From the NCBI GenBank assembly GCA_018902385.1, contig JABSSW010000016.1, positions 372,001-436,000 of the forward strand: DNA of 64,000 nucleotides. The letters run 5' to 3'. Below the pieces are notes generated by a model. It did not search any database, had not been told where the DNA came from, and saw only the letters and a list, made by a program, of their open reading frames with translations. Origin of the DNA: Physcia stellaris (lineage: Eukaryota > Ascomycota > Lecanoromycetes > Caliciales > Physciaceae). A program made the position numbers and the translations under genes. The stretch's first letter is position 1. The number at the start of each line of letters is the position of its first letter. Positions 1-11,005 of the stretch are shown piece after piece.

Positions 1-7
1 CGTCTCG

Positions 8-625
8 TTGCTATTTCGAAAGGCAAAAGCCTTCACATCAAAGCCTTCGCTCACTCCAAAAGGAATCTCAATCGAGACGCGGAGTTATGTGCTGAGTTCC
101 ATTCTGTGGAAGTACATTCTGGAGACAAGTTTTCCTCTCTGCCTTGAAAGCACTCCCTGGGATAATGACCAACCAGCTGACAGCACTGTCTGGCATAATG
201 ACAAACCCACTGACAGCACTGACTGGCAAAATGACCAACCCGCTGACAGCACTGTCTGGCAAAATGACCAACTCACTGACAGCACTGTCTGGCAAAAAGA
301 TTAACATGCTAAATTGTCAAATGTTGAAGCCAATAGTGACGATACTTGAATCGGCGATCAACCTGCTAGTGCTCGTGCTGATCCCCATGAGGCGTGGTAC
401 GGTCGCACGGATTTGAATCAAGACGTTCATATTGCTATCATAGATCGTGATGGTGCTTTTGGCGACGAGATTGTAAGTCTTCGACCTATCACTTTGATAT
501 TCGACTAACTTGTGCCTACGCAGAATGGGCTGGCCAGTAAGCAAGACAATTACAAGGCTGAAATCTCTATTTGGGATCGACCGATAACAGAGCTACGTTC
601 AATTGATTCTTTCCTTCAAGCGTGA
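8..625 (+). pseudogene. decayed gene with 11-residue repeats
   Basis: One reading frame runs through a 33-bp tandem repeat (an 11-residue unit close to QPADSTVWQND). It stays coding-like after a TAA at 302-304 and a TGA near 347-349, reaches a well-formed 51-bp intron (473..523, GTAAGT donor, CGACTAACT branch point, CGCAG acceptor) and continues in the same frame to a TGA at 623-625. A frameshifted coding-like stretch rich in K/R follows to about 750. I do not recognise the family. The in-frame stops inside otherwise protein-like sequence suggest a dead gene whose 5' end lies left of the window. The stops could also be genuine gene ends, so this is a moderate-confidence reading. Confidence 0.4.
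163..297 (+). repeat. 33-bp tandem repeat, about 4 copies
   Basis: Four imperfect copies of a 33-bp unit containing CTGACAGCACTG and TGGCAAAATGACCAAC. The unit length is a multiple of three, so the repeat stays in frame and encodes an 11-residue repeat. Confidence 0.85.
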
Positions 626-2700
626 GCGCAAAGAAGGAGAGTCCCACCTTTCCTTCAAATTTGCCCGTCAAAAGATGTCATTGCGATTATACTCGTACCT
701 CCGTGGCACAGATGTGTGGCACGCTGGCGCAGTGAACTGGGACCAGCGATGACAGAGGTCAACCATGACTTGGATCCTCAGCCCAGCCATGTTAATAGAG
801 CAGTGGATTTACCGTCGGGATCTGTACCAATCATCGAGCACCACATTCTCATTCCTACTACCTCTATCAGAGCAAAGTCTCTTTTCTGAGCTTCGCAGCC
901 AATTGATTCCGAATCAAGGCAAATTCCTACTGCTTTCATCGTCCGCAGAGGTCACAAATCTTACCAGGACAGCGTGCCGAGACTACGAGAACGTGCCGAG
1001 TGCAAGCAATTCGGATGACTACATCTATCTTGAAAGACATCATTGCATTACGATCATGAACTAATTTGCTTCAAGCTCAAGGCTCTCAATTTAATTTGTG
1101 TTTGCGGATGAATTCTCATGGACATTATGATCAAACACCCGGATCTCCAGCCCTCACATCACCAACGGACAAGTCAGCCACCGCTACAACTACTGCTGCC
1201 GCTCAACCCGCTGCTGCTCAGTCCTCTGCTGCTCAGTCTTCTACTGCTCAATACTCTGCTGCTCAGCACGCCGATGCAGCAAATGCCGATACGGAGAAAG
1301 CCAATTCTGAGCATCCTGCCTATCCTCTAATCTACGATAAGAAGGAGACGACCTTCGTCGCGACCGCCGCCAATATCAAAGAGCACCGACTTTTCAATGT
1401 CAAAATAAAAAATTTCGACATCAAAATTCCCGACACATATCCGCCATTACTACGCCAGAGACAATTGCGTGAAGCACTTCTATCTCATCTTTGCAACTGT
1501 CAAATCTTCGGAGAATCCTCGAATCTTACAATTATTGGAGAACTTTGCCTGTCTCCTCTTCAAAACGCTACAACCTGAAACACTCCGAGAATGGTTGCCT
1601 GTTGGAATGCACATTTCGAAGACATGGTCAAGGATACTACGCGCCTCGTGCATCAGGAATGATACAGAATTTGGCCGACGACAACGCAAGGTATGTTCTC
1701 GCTGCCAAGTACACTGGGCATGTGCTGAGCCTGTTGATAGCGTAGCCATACTCCCTCGAAACGCTCACCCTTCAAAAGCTCTTCTCCAGAGAAACGAAAG
1801 TTCCTTCCCGAGTCGACGATAGTGATATAGTCAACAAAGCAGTCCTTGAAACCGACGAGGCCGGCTTGTAATCATTAACTTATCACAGTAAACAACGAAG
1901 ATGTCAAAAATCGTCGAACACTTAATTACCAACTAATCACAATCATAGAACTCGTTGACGTGAAGCCTACTCTGTAATCTTTGGTTTACTGGCAATCTTA
2001 GACTCGGTCTCGAAGTATACCCTGATAGTGACAGAATTTCCGTCCCTCCGGAGTACTGGCTCGGCAGTACTCGAACCCACCGCGATTCCCTAGCGAGCCT
2101 TGGTTACAGGATATCTTAATATCCTCCTCAATACGAGGTCGCTGGGAATGTTGTTGAGATATCAAATCATATTCGTAAAAGGCGAGATCGTTAATGCTGA
2201 TATTATTGTTGTCAAGCTGGAATTGGTGGCGACATCCAAAGAGGGTAAACACATTGACATTCTTGGAAAAGATCAAGGCACGCGTTCGTGCATCCGGCTA
2301 TAAGATCATCCACAAATGTTTTCATGGAACTACTTTTGAGTAAGTTCACGTTGATTGCAATACAAGAAGCAACTTCTCTCCACTTTTCGAAAATCGATTC
2401 TGTATATCTTAACATCCATTCGCTAGTCATTCACCTCGCCAGCAAAACCCTCAACGCCACCAGAGCCCGACGAGCTTGAGGATTCTTTACCGAATGCTGC
2501 CACTCAAAATTGCAGGCTTGCCAGGCGCGAGCCTGGTATTACCTGTGTTGCTAGGAATTTTGCCTGCCACTCAAGATCTGCTAAGCTTCAGGACGAGGGA
2601 GATTGGGGCCAGCTAGCCCAACTAATCTCTAAGAATTTTTAAAACTTCGAAGATATCTGCTAAATGGCCAAATCCAGCATGGGAAATACCGAAATTCCAT
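626..2700. other. degenerate region; one low-complexity open frame
   Basis: No gene can be supported with confidence. An ATG at 1108 opens 156 codons to 1578 with a run of AQSSA-type repeats (15-bp units at about 1200-1270) and a more complex tail. Around 1590-1740 another frame is coding-like before a possible GTATGT donor near 1692. These may be fragments of a second decayed gene. The rest to 2700 shows short conflicting frames only. Confidence 0.3.
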
Positions 2701-2789
2701 AATCACTTATTTCAGAGACAGCTACATTTTCTTCGACGAGGAATTGGAAGACGGAGTTCTATAATCACTTATTTCAGAGACAGCTACAT
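2699..2789 (+). repeat. 29-bp direct repeat
   Basis: The same 29-bp word, beginning ATAATCACTTATTTC, occurs at 2699-2727 and 2761-2789, 62 bp apart, with unrelated sequence between. No gene was seen from here to about 4.0 kb. Confidence 0.85.
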
Positions 2790-4075
2790 GGGAACTGTTT
2801 AGATCAGCTCGATTCTCCAGACCTATCGACTGAACTACTCTGCCAAAGCGATTTCGAGAGACTTCTTGTGAGACTGACTGACTCCGGCGCAGTCGCCTCG
2901 CTTCTGACGTTAACGAATTTGGATCCTGCTTGTTGTACTTAAATCCCATCTCCTCTCTATCAGTTTGCCAAAATGCGTATTGACAAAGATTTTACAATCT
3001 ATCCTGTCCCCAATGGCATTCAGGCTCCATCTCCCGATACACCGAACCTTTTCGTGCCGCCAGAAGATACATCGACCAGGGTTGAGATTCGCCAGTGGAT
3101 TTTTCACAAAACCGGAAGATTCAAGAAGTGAGAATCAATGTTGAAACCCTGAAGCCGAATAGTAATATTACCGGGACTCACTCAATGAGATGAAGTAACA
3201 TATCTCGATAATTGGCAAAATCTTCGCCGAGTAATCACTGTGCAGGTGATACAGGAAAAAGTAAGTCTTTTATTGAGACTGTTGCTATGAATCAAACGAA
3301 CTAATTCAGACTCAAAGATCTAAACTAATCTCTAAATTTAACGACCAGAAATCAAGCCTACAAGTTCTGATCATCATGGATGACGTCGGAGACCAGGGAA
3401 TTAACTTAAAAGGATCTGTCTATCGAGTCATTGCTCTATATGGCGATGGATGAGGTTAGGACTTTGGACTCGACAAGGACGCCGAGCTTTTCTATTGTTC
3501 GTTAACATATTGTTACGGATCATTAGGTGGTATAGAATTAGTCTTGGTATTTGGCATGGTTATTGGCGAGGGGAGCGCTATTGCCCCATTATAATTGGGG
3601 GGTCGCTTGGCGATTAGTTTCCAAACCTGTACCTTAAAAGGCACCTTTGGCTCCATAGCTTCTAGAGTATCAATCTTCTCATCATCAACAATAAATGGTA
3701 GCGATCGCAGCTAAGGCGGAGTATGTTTCGACGCGAGCGACATCGCGACGATGGTTTTGGGGATAGAGATATGGGATATCGATCTGGAGCTGGTGAATAT
3801 CTGAACCACCCCAGCGGAAAAGAGAATCCGTAGAATCTGGTGCAAGAAGACAAAGATCTGGAAGAAGGCAGATACTGCTACACGTCCACGAGCGAGACCA
3901 CGGAAGGTCAACTCCGCACACATAGTGGGGCCAGCAGTCTATGTGGATGCCTTCTTGTGCTTCGCGAAGAACGCAATGCGCCGAGCTGGGTGTTAAACGG
4001 AGCCCTCCTGGTCAATTACTGAGCATAGAGACCCATGCTGTGACGGACATGTAAAAAAATCGCCCTTCCGACTGC
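2790..4075. other. intergenic, no supported gene
   Basis: Short overlapping frames on both strands without recognisable domains or convincing splice structure. Nothing is called. Confidence 0.5.
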
Positions 4076-4106
4076 GAGGGTCCATGCCGAGGCATGGAAG
4101 ACCCTC
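4076..4106. repeat. short perfect-arm hairpin
   Basis: GAGGGTCCATGCC faces GGCATGGA plus ACCCTC across a 2-nt loop, with a 2-nt bulge (AG) in the right arm. It lies about 210 bp upstream of the coiled-coil gene start. Confidence 0.7.
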
Positions 4107-4317
4107 AGCAATTTGTTTGACACATGTGTTGCCACGTAGAGACGTTGCCGTGTTTATCAACAGGTCACGGCTCTCCACTCTACGATCACCTCGCTTTCCA
4201 CGATCACATCGCTTCAACCTACATTTCTATCGCTTTACGATTTCCATCACTCTCTACTATCACGTCGCGTCGACTTGCATTATTATCGCTCCACCTTACC
4301 TCTTCACCCCGATTACA

Positions 4318-4965
4318 ATGCCTCCAATCAAAAAGGAAGAATTGGAAGCCGAAGAGGAGCTCAAACGGCCACCACCACCCCTCTTCAAGCGGAAGGCTGC
4401 CCCTTCCCTATCGAGCACGGCGTCGTCACGCCCATCCAAACTCGCCCGTCGGACTCCAGAAGTCGAAGAGACCGCCAAACACCCACGTTCCAAACTAAGC
4501 AAAGTCACTCCGCCCGCCACAGGTGAAGTTGAGGAACTGAGGCAGACTCTTACAGAGCTCCGAGAGAAGAAGAAGAAGGTCGACGTCCAACTTCAAGGCG
4601 AAAAGAAACTTACCCTCCACCTCGCCCAACTGTTGAAGAACGCTTCTCGCAACCTCGGATCGTTATCCGAGATCATCACCCATGCCTCAAACGCCTACTC
4701 AAGCGTGCGAGCCGACGATGATGTACAGGCTGCACACGACAAAGCCTGGAACTCCTTTGAGAAGGGTTGTCAATCGTTCAAGCAACTAGAGGGCCTAGAT
4801 GTTCTGCCGAAGTCTACCACCGGAACATCAGTCATTAGAGTAGGATCAGCCAGCGAGGAACTGATCGAATTCTGCAAGAAGCGTCAATCCGAAGCACGCC
4901 TTGTGCTCCCTAGCGATAGCGACACTGCGGAAAAACAGTTGAAGAGGTTGGTCACTCAGGACTGA
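4318..4965 (+). CDS. coiled-coil orphan protein (paralogue A)
   Basis: Single exon, 215 residues from the ATG in a CGATTACAATG context. An in-frame ATG at 4084 exists, but its extension looks like untranslated leader and a related leader occurs upstream of paralogue B. Residues 1-60 are basic and proline-rich with two nuclear-localisation-like clusters (FKRKAAP, SKLARR). A predicted coiled coil follows (about 70-100), then a conserved block with LLKNASRNLGSLSEII, HDKAWNSF and LEGLDVLP, ending with SEELIEFCKKR. The same blocks recur at 5.6 and 13.4-15.4 kb, so this is one member of a local family. I recognise no named domain and give no function. A nuclear coiled-coil role is only inferred from composition. 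Confidence 0.7.
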   Translation: MPPIKKEELEAEEELKRPPPPLFKRKAAPSLSSTASSRPSKLARRTPEVEETAKHPRSKLSKVTPPATGEVEELRQTLTELREKKKKVDVQLQGEKKLTLHLAQLLKNASRNLGSLSEIITHASNAYSSVRADDDVQAAHDKAWNSFEKGCQSFKQLEGLDVLPKSTTGTSVIRVGSASEELIEFCKKRQSEARLVLPSDSDTAEKQLKRLVTQD

Positions 4966-5017
4966 GTGACTGGACAGAATGTCGTTCTGTTGGGTTTCTT
5001 CTGACGGTCTTCTGCTG

Positions 5018-5099
5018 CGGTTCTTCGGTGGGGTTTCTTTTGCTGCGGCCTTCTGCCTCGGCCTTCTGCCGCGATTCTTCGGTGGAGTTCCTTTTGCTG
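5018..5099 (+). repeat. 54-bp tandem duplication
   Basis: Two copies, 54 bp apart, of a word resembling CGGTTCTTCGGTGGGGTTTC, directly 3' of paralogue A and probably in its 3' untranslated region. Confidence 0.6.
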
Positions 5100-5574
5100 G
5101 GTAATTCGTCTGGCGTGGAAGCGTTGTGGCTTCCTCATGTATATAGATTGCAAAGCTACACAGCAAAAGACAGAACGAATTGATTCTAAGACTTCTTCTC
5201 TACACGTTATCTCTGTCTAAAATAAAATCATGAATCGTGAATATGGCTAATTTTGCGATAGCATGTTGTTATGGAAGCAGCAGGCTTCCGGCTAGGAACT
5301 CGAAATAACAGGTGACATCCTTACCCCAAGGTCAGCCAGATTCAAAACATCAGATCGGTTATAACATGAGACAAGCAATACTGTCATGCCAATAGAATTA
5401 GTGTAACGACTATCAACGACTATCAACGATTATCGCTTGGCTACTCGCGCATATGCGATACGAGCAATGGATGTGTAAGTTGGAACAAGCAGAACGTGGA
5501 TATAAACCACCTTCTAGCAGACCTGTAACATAGAACCGCAAGTAATAAGCTGTTACGGTAAACCCTCCACATGC

Positions 5575-5772
5575 TCCTTTGCAAAGGCCTGTAATTCTGT
5601 CAAAGACATTCAAGGAGTCGACGTTCTTCCGCTAGAATCCACAAGCGGTCTACTCCTCGACAAGAGCGTGGCTCATCCAGAGCTTGTAGCCTTTTGCAGT
5701 AAGCGTGCTTCGACTGTCGAAGCAAGGGCACAGGAAAAAGCCGGGGAATCCGACAGCGTCCAAGCTGAATAA
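5575..5772 (+). pseudogene. 3' fragment of the coiled-coil family (A')
   Basis: An open frame beginning SFAKACNSVKDIQGVDVLP and ending with a HPELVAFCSKR-like tail and TAA at 5770-5772 matches the C-terminal block of paralogues A and B. At the DNA level 5574-5630 is nearly the same as 14619-14675 in paralogue B, so B is the closest relative. The upstream two thirds of the gene are missing, which makes this a truncated relic. Confidence 0.7.
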
Positions 5773-8700
5773 TGGCTGAGAAAGGCTGGCAGCATGGAGA
5801 AGGTGATGTATTTCAGGTTTACTTGAAGAAGCATGAGTCTTCTTCTTCGAGAAGTCGTTGTTACCGCGGAGTCACGAAGAAGGAGATGCAGTGCAGTTGG
5901 ATATCTATCTACAACATCACATACACTAGAGGAAATCGCGGCGGCGGTCTAGCGGCATTCCCTGGGAGGAACACTCGACATAGACTACCTGGACTCCCTC
6001 TTGTTCTCTTCGACCCGCGTCGCGTTTTCTATCAACCCCCTCGGAAGCTTTCCAGCTTCACCATCAATCGAATCTCAGCCGGAAGAAGAAGACACAGACG
6101 GGGCAAATAATGAGCCGGTAAAGGCCTCAGGAAATGAGGGCAACGGCAGAAGGATCGTTGTCCCAAGAAAATCAACTAGACAGGCTGTTCTTGCTATATC
6201 AAAGAAAGGTACTGAAGCCAAAATGCGAGGAGGGAAATTGATAATGGTGTCGACGCTGCGACCGGTGATCATTCTCGGGACGAGCAAACAGCGAGGGAGC
6301 TGCGGTCGAAGAAGAGGAAGTTTGCTCAGGATGAAACGGTGGAAGAATCTGCAGGCTCCTCGCTGCAACAAGGGTGACGGTATTCCTATAGCCTGCATTG
6401 TAGGTAGTATCACGGTTAATATGTTGCCACCACCAAAGTAATGCATAATTCCAAATATACCCACGAAATAATACTTGCCATGCCCTCCTACCACCCATTT
6501 CCATGTGTAGTGAAAAGATTGTTGACATTGCTGCAAGTGAAGTATATGCAAAGACAAGAATAAAGAGTTGCAAACTTCTGGTACAGTGTCCAATGCCTCG
6601 GGGAACAACCGGGGTAGTAAATCTTTCCGACCGCTACTGAAATGCCACCAAGAGTTTCGGTGTAGGATAGAGAGTACACAACTGCGAGCCTACAAGCACA
6701 GTGAAGGAAATTGAAGGCTGCTAGCCTTGTCCACTTACGCAAGTCAGGAGAAAGCTGGAGGATATCACAAACCTCTGAAGTCCCCCATGGCATTGGTTGT
6801 GCCCAAGAAGTATGCTGTGGAAGGGGAGAGGGAAGAGTGGGACGGAGCTTTGAGAAGGAAACCACCTAGCCTAGACTGAATCGGGACAATGGGCTGTTCA
6901 GATGGCAAGTGCCCCGCTGTTCGGATGACGAAATCGACCAATGGGTGGACTTCCATTGCACATGCATGCTTATCATCGCGGTAGTTCAAGAGATGTGCTG
7001 TTTCTGGAGGATCAGTAGCTAGAAGTCATCTTGTATAGTGGACAGCTTGGTGTTCAAAAAGCACAGAAGAAGGAGCATTTTCTACGAGGAGAAACATGTA
7101 GCTAACGACTCTTTCTCTAGATCAGCTTCAAGATCGCCTGCGCGAAACACGAGGTTGACGGTCGCTTAAACCTACAAATTGTGAAATCAGCTGAACGGCA
7201 ATAAAATGACTCTGTGTCGAAATCAACAGCACGAAATCTTTTGTCTTCTCGAGATTCACGATTTTCATCAAAGATGATTCGAAAAATTTCTCGTACGAAA
7301 TTCAAGTTTCGTAAATCTTGAACTGAATCCGAATCAAGAGAAGAGAAACATTTTTTCCGTCTCTTGATCCTTGCAAATGTTTTTGAAAGAAACGTCTGCA
7401 ATCCGGAAATCTATTATGGCGGCGGAATCCATATATCCCTCTTGGTATCTTACCATTTGTTAGTAAACATTGATGTTTTGCATCGAAGTGAATGGAGACT
7501 TACCTTTCCATGTTGGGACTCATTAAATTTTCAGCTAGAGAAGATTGGGCTTTTCCTTCGCCTACTCCTTCACCTACTCTGGTCTGATCCTCGTATGCTT
7601 GGCCTTCTCGCGATTTGGCGTCCTGCTCTTCTGGTGTCTTCCGGGCTGGCTTGGTCGTAGACCGCGTCGTACGCCGATTTTGTTCTTCGCTATTTGAACA
7701 TTTGGCTGAGGGGAGGATGGGCATTTTTTACAGCGTGGTAATGCGGGTGATGGAGAGGAGTCTATGACCTGCGGGGATCCGACGGCTAAGGCAGTGACAG
7801 CATCAGCCTCAGCATAATGAAAACCACACTCGCCTCGAACAGAATTGAGGATGAGTGCCATTGAGGTAAAGGGAACTTACGCAGCTTTCCACCTTGCAAA
7901 ATTGTGGGAGAACTTTCGCCGAGACTGTCGGAGTGCTGCGTTCGTTTGCCGGCCATGACTTACCTGCCAGGTCAGTTCTTCACTGGTCCGAGTTTGGGAG
8001 CAGCAGGTTGACTTACTACTTCCTATCAAGATAAGACAGAAGCGGGGCGCTCCAAGTGAACATATGACTACGAAAGCTCAGATGACGTAAATACCAAATA
8101 TCAAGGAGGGACCTTGAACTTGAGGGGAAGAGGTCATGTACTATAGGAAACAATGCCTTTCCAATTCCAAGACATGAGAAGAGTACTGGATGAGATTGAA
8201 GATCACGGTAAGGCTTGAGAGGAAATCTACTTCTGGCCTCAGCTAATCAAGGAGTCTGTAGGGTACCAGGAGCAGAGCAGGAAGGAGGCAAGCTTACGGA
8301 AGATTAAGTCCAACGGAAACCAGCCTGCTGTTAAGAGCCCATCAGTTGCTCAAGACATAGGTTGCATCTAACGGACACCAGGTGTCAAGAAGAATGCGAG
8401 CCTTTCTACCCCTATTCCGAATGAAATTCCTCGAGCCGAGCCCGAAAAAGAAAGACGGACTTCCAGCGCACGTCTCCGCCATGGGTGCAGAGGTCAAAAG
8501 CAGGGGCAGGCGCTGGTCCAAGAGCAAGCATGGCTGATGGATCAGGAAGAACCGCGGGTCAGAAATGCTTGGAGCGTAAACTACGTCGGCTGCAAGCGAA
8601 GAAGGAGCGACGACGTCAGAGGTGTAGAAGGCAAGGATAACTAGCAATGGAATGGTATGATTTGTGGTTCAAGCGAGATTACGAAGTTCCACGGTAGTGG

Positions 8701-10607
8701 TGCTTTTGGAGGCAATCATGGCTCTTCCAACACCGGGCAATGCAGTTCCGTTGATAGATTAGACTGCATTATTGTGGGTTATCATGAGATTCCGCTAGAT
8801 TCACTTTTTCCGAGGACCTGAATTGTGGGCCTTCCTTCTCCATTAAGTCCGGCTAAGTATTTGATTGCACCCTGGATGCGGCGTTCAGGGTAGGCAACGG
8901 CCACGCATTCCGTGTGGAAGAGTTTTTGGCCATTGCGGAGGAGTCTCCACCAGCTGATCAACCGTGGTAAATCACATTTTCGCTCTGGATGTTTCCGGAC
9001 CGAGTCGAAAGCTTGATTGCATATCGCCTGGGTTTTGCTGATCATGACTGGTTGGGAATAGAATTGGGTTTCCATGAGGCTCGAAAGCACTGGCTGCTGC
9101 AGAAGCTTCAATCATTAGCCTAGCGGCATGAGGCAGGACTGTAGGGGGTAGAAATTACCCATTTCAATCGCTGGCTAGCCTCCCAGTAAATACCTCCCAA
9201 GCAGCTGTCCTTGTCAGGAGTCAGCAGTAATAGAGCTGTTCGGGCGATGTCAAATTCAACTTCAGAGCTGCTGGCAGGCTCCAATAATCTAAGGACTGCA
9301 CATTTGATGATAATCCACAAACTCGCGAGTTCGAGGGTTGGGGTAGCCTCTCGCAAATGCTTCTTTGCATTGCCTTTTTGTGCTAAACGGGAGTCAGACT
9401 GCTTCCATTTGAAAAAGGAAGAGGTGCTGAATCTTACCAGGCTCACTTTCGTGTAGTAATTTGTATCTGCATTGGAGCTCCGTGTTGATTATGAACCATG
9501 CATTAGAGATCTCTTCGACGTTCTGGGAATCCGGCGGTTGACAGGGTAAGGGTGAGTCCGTTACCGGGATTATGAGCTCTGGTATGATATACCCAGCTAT
9601 CGATTCTCTAGCCGATCTTTCAGTGGACAGTAGTGCTGATAGTTCGAAGGGAAATGAAGCGGACAAGTGGTGTAGTGGGACAGTTCTCTTCCTCGAGGAA
9701 TCAATTGCCGACTTCTTGAGCACCTGGAAGGGATCCGCTTCTACGGCTACTCGTGACAGGCAAGAGAAAGAATACTATTTGCAAATGGACGACAAGTTGC
9801 AGAATTAAGAAGACGGATTCGATGAGTTCCCAGCAAAAGAAACGAAAGAAGATGGTTTGCTTAACCTGGGTTGGTTACTGGATCAAAGGTGAGGTGGAAT
9901 AACGCAACGGAATGGTTAAGTGCCTACCTTATGTACCTACCTATTAGAATCAAGGATCTGATTGTCTGGTAAAAGAGGGGTTCGTCTATTTGTAACTAAG
10001 CACCGGGGTACAATGAGCACACCGACTGGCTCGGAATTTCACGTGCTGGAAAGGTCCAGAGTGGGCTGTAGTAGGTATTCCGTAGTTATGTCGGGAGTCA
10101 TTCGCAATGGGTTGATGGCTATTCCGGAAAGTTGAACCCAATCATTGGTGACATCGAGAGCTTGATCAAATATACCATGCAGTGCGAGACTGGCCTGACT
10201 AAGTAGTGATAAGTCTGTCAAATTGTAATGGCGTAAGCGCAGTGCCTGAAGGAAATAGCTTGCCGGATGCCTGCTGCCCGTGGAGTGAGAGGGCTTCCAC
10301 TGACCAGAAACCCCAACAATTGATCAGGTACAGGGTTAATTTTGGTTTCTTAAGGTACGATCAAGCTGGAGGAATTAAAAATACGAATTTATTTCAACTA
10401 CGGTGGTCATTTAGTGGTGAGTGGGATGGAAGGAACTCTTGGTTGTCTCCGTGAGAGTGCTGAGACCAGCACTTCTGCAGAAAGCGGCTTCTTACTAGCA
10501 CAAGAATGCGGATGTAGTTCATGCTCCTGTTGTAATCCCCCAGTTCTACATTTAGAATGAAAATAATAGCGAGACAGACATATTTGCAAAAAAAAATTCC
10601 ACACAGG
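5773..10607. other. 4.8-kb stretch without a supported gene
   Basis: Many frames of 60-180 codons overlap here, but none has a consistent codon pattern, a recognisable domain or paired splice signals across frames. The longest, on the minus strand at 6075-6608, overlaps other frames of similar quality. Nothing is called. Confidence 0.5.
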
Positions 10608-10713
10608 GACCTTGCGGGAGTCGAACCCGCCAACGTGTAGGAGTGATAAGTCACCTCTTCGTACTTCGGAAAGCTTCGAACTACACCGTACAGACCACTT
10701 CTGCCCAAGGTCC
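10608..10713 (-). tRNA. tRNA-like gene, intron-containing, identity unclear
   Basis: On the minus strand a 7-bp acceptor stem (GGACCTT/AAGGTCC) encloses a T arm with perfect stem GCGGG/CCCGC and canonical loop TTCGACT, a D-arm-like GCAG..CTGT hairpin with loop AAGTGGT, and an anticodon-stem-like GTGTAG/CTACAC helix. The loop of that helix is enlarged by about 30 nt, which fold as a separate hairpin (GGTGA CTTA TCACT), as expected of an intron. Spacing between D and anticodon stems is not canonical and position 8 is not U, so the anticodon (TCG or CGA are candidates) and functionality remain uncertain. Confidence 0.5.
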
Positions 10714-10960
10714 GACAGCAGAATCTTCTATTGACAATTATCAATGGAAAAAAGGAATTCATGTACTGTTGGCTCTAGCTGCTCTACCAGACCAGAAGTA
10801 TACTTCTACTCCTGCCCTTGGGATTCCAACACACCATTGAACTTAGTCCTGAAAACATCGATGGTCAATTGCAACATTGTATATACTTTACTAAGAACGT
10901 GTGAAACTGCGGTAGTAGCCATTTTTATCGAAAGAAGCTACAGCAATGCGCTAGACACTG

Positions 10961-11005
10961 TGCCCACTACCTTAGTGCCCACTACCTTAGTGCCCACTAC
11001 CTTAG
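10961..11005 (+). repeat. 15-bp tandem repeat, 3 exact copies
   Basis: TGCCCACTACCTTAG is repeated three times without change. The last copy covers the stop codon region of the minus-strand AAA ATPase relic. Confidence 0.9.

Noticed and set aside
6075-6608. 177-codon minus-strand frame
   Set aside because: Overlaps equally long frames on both strands, has no domain or splice partner and starts at a non-ATG or arbitrary Met.
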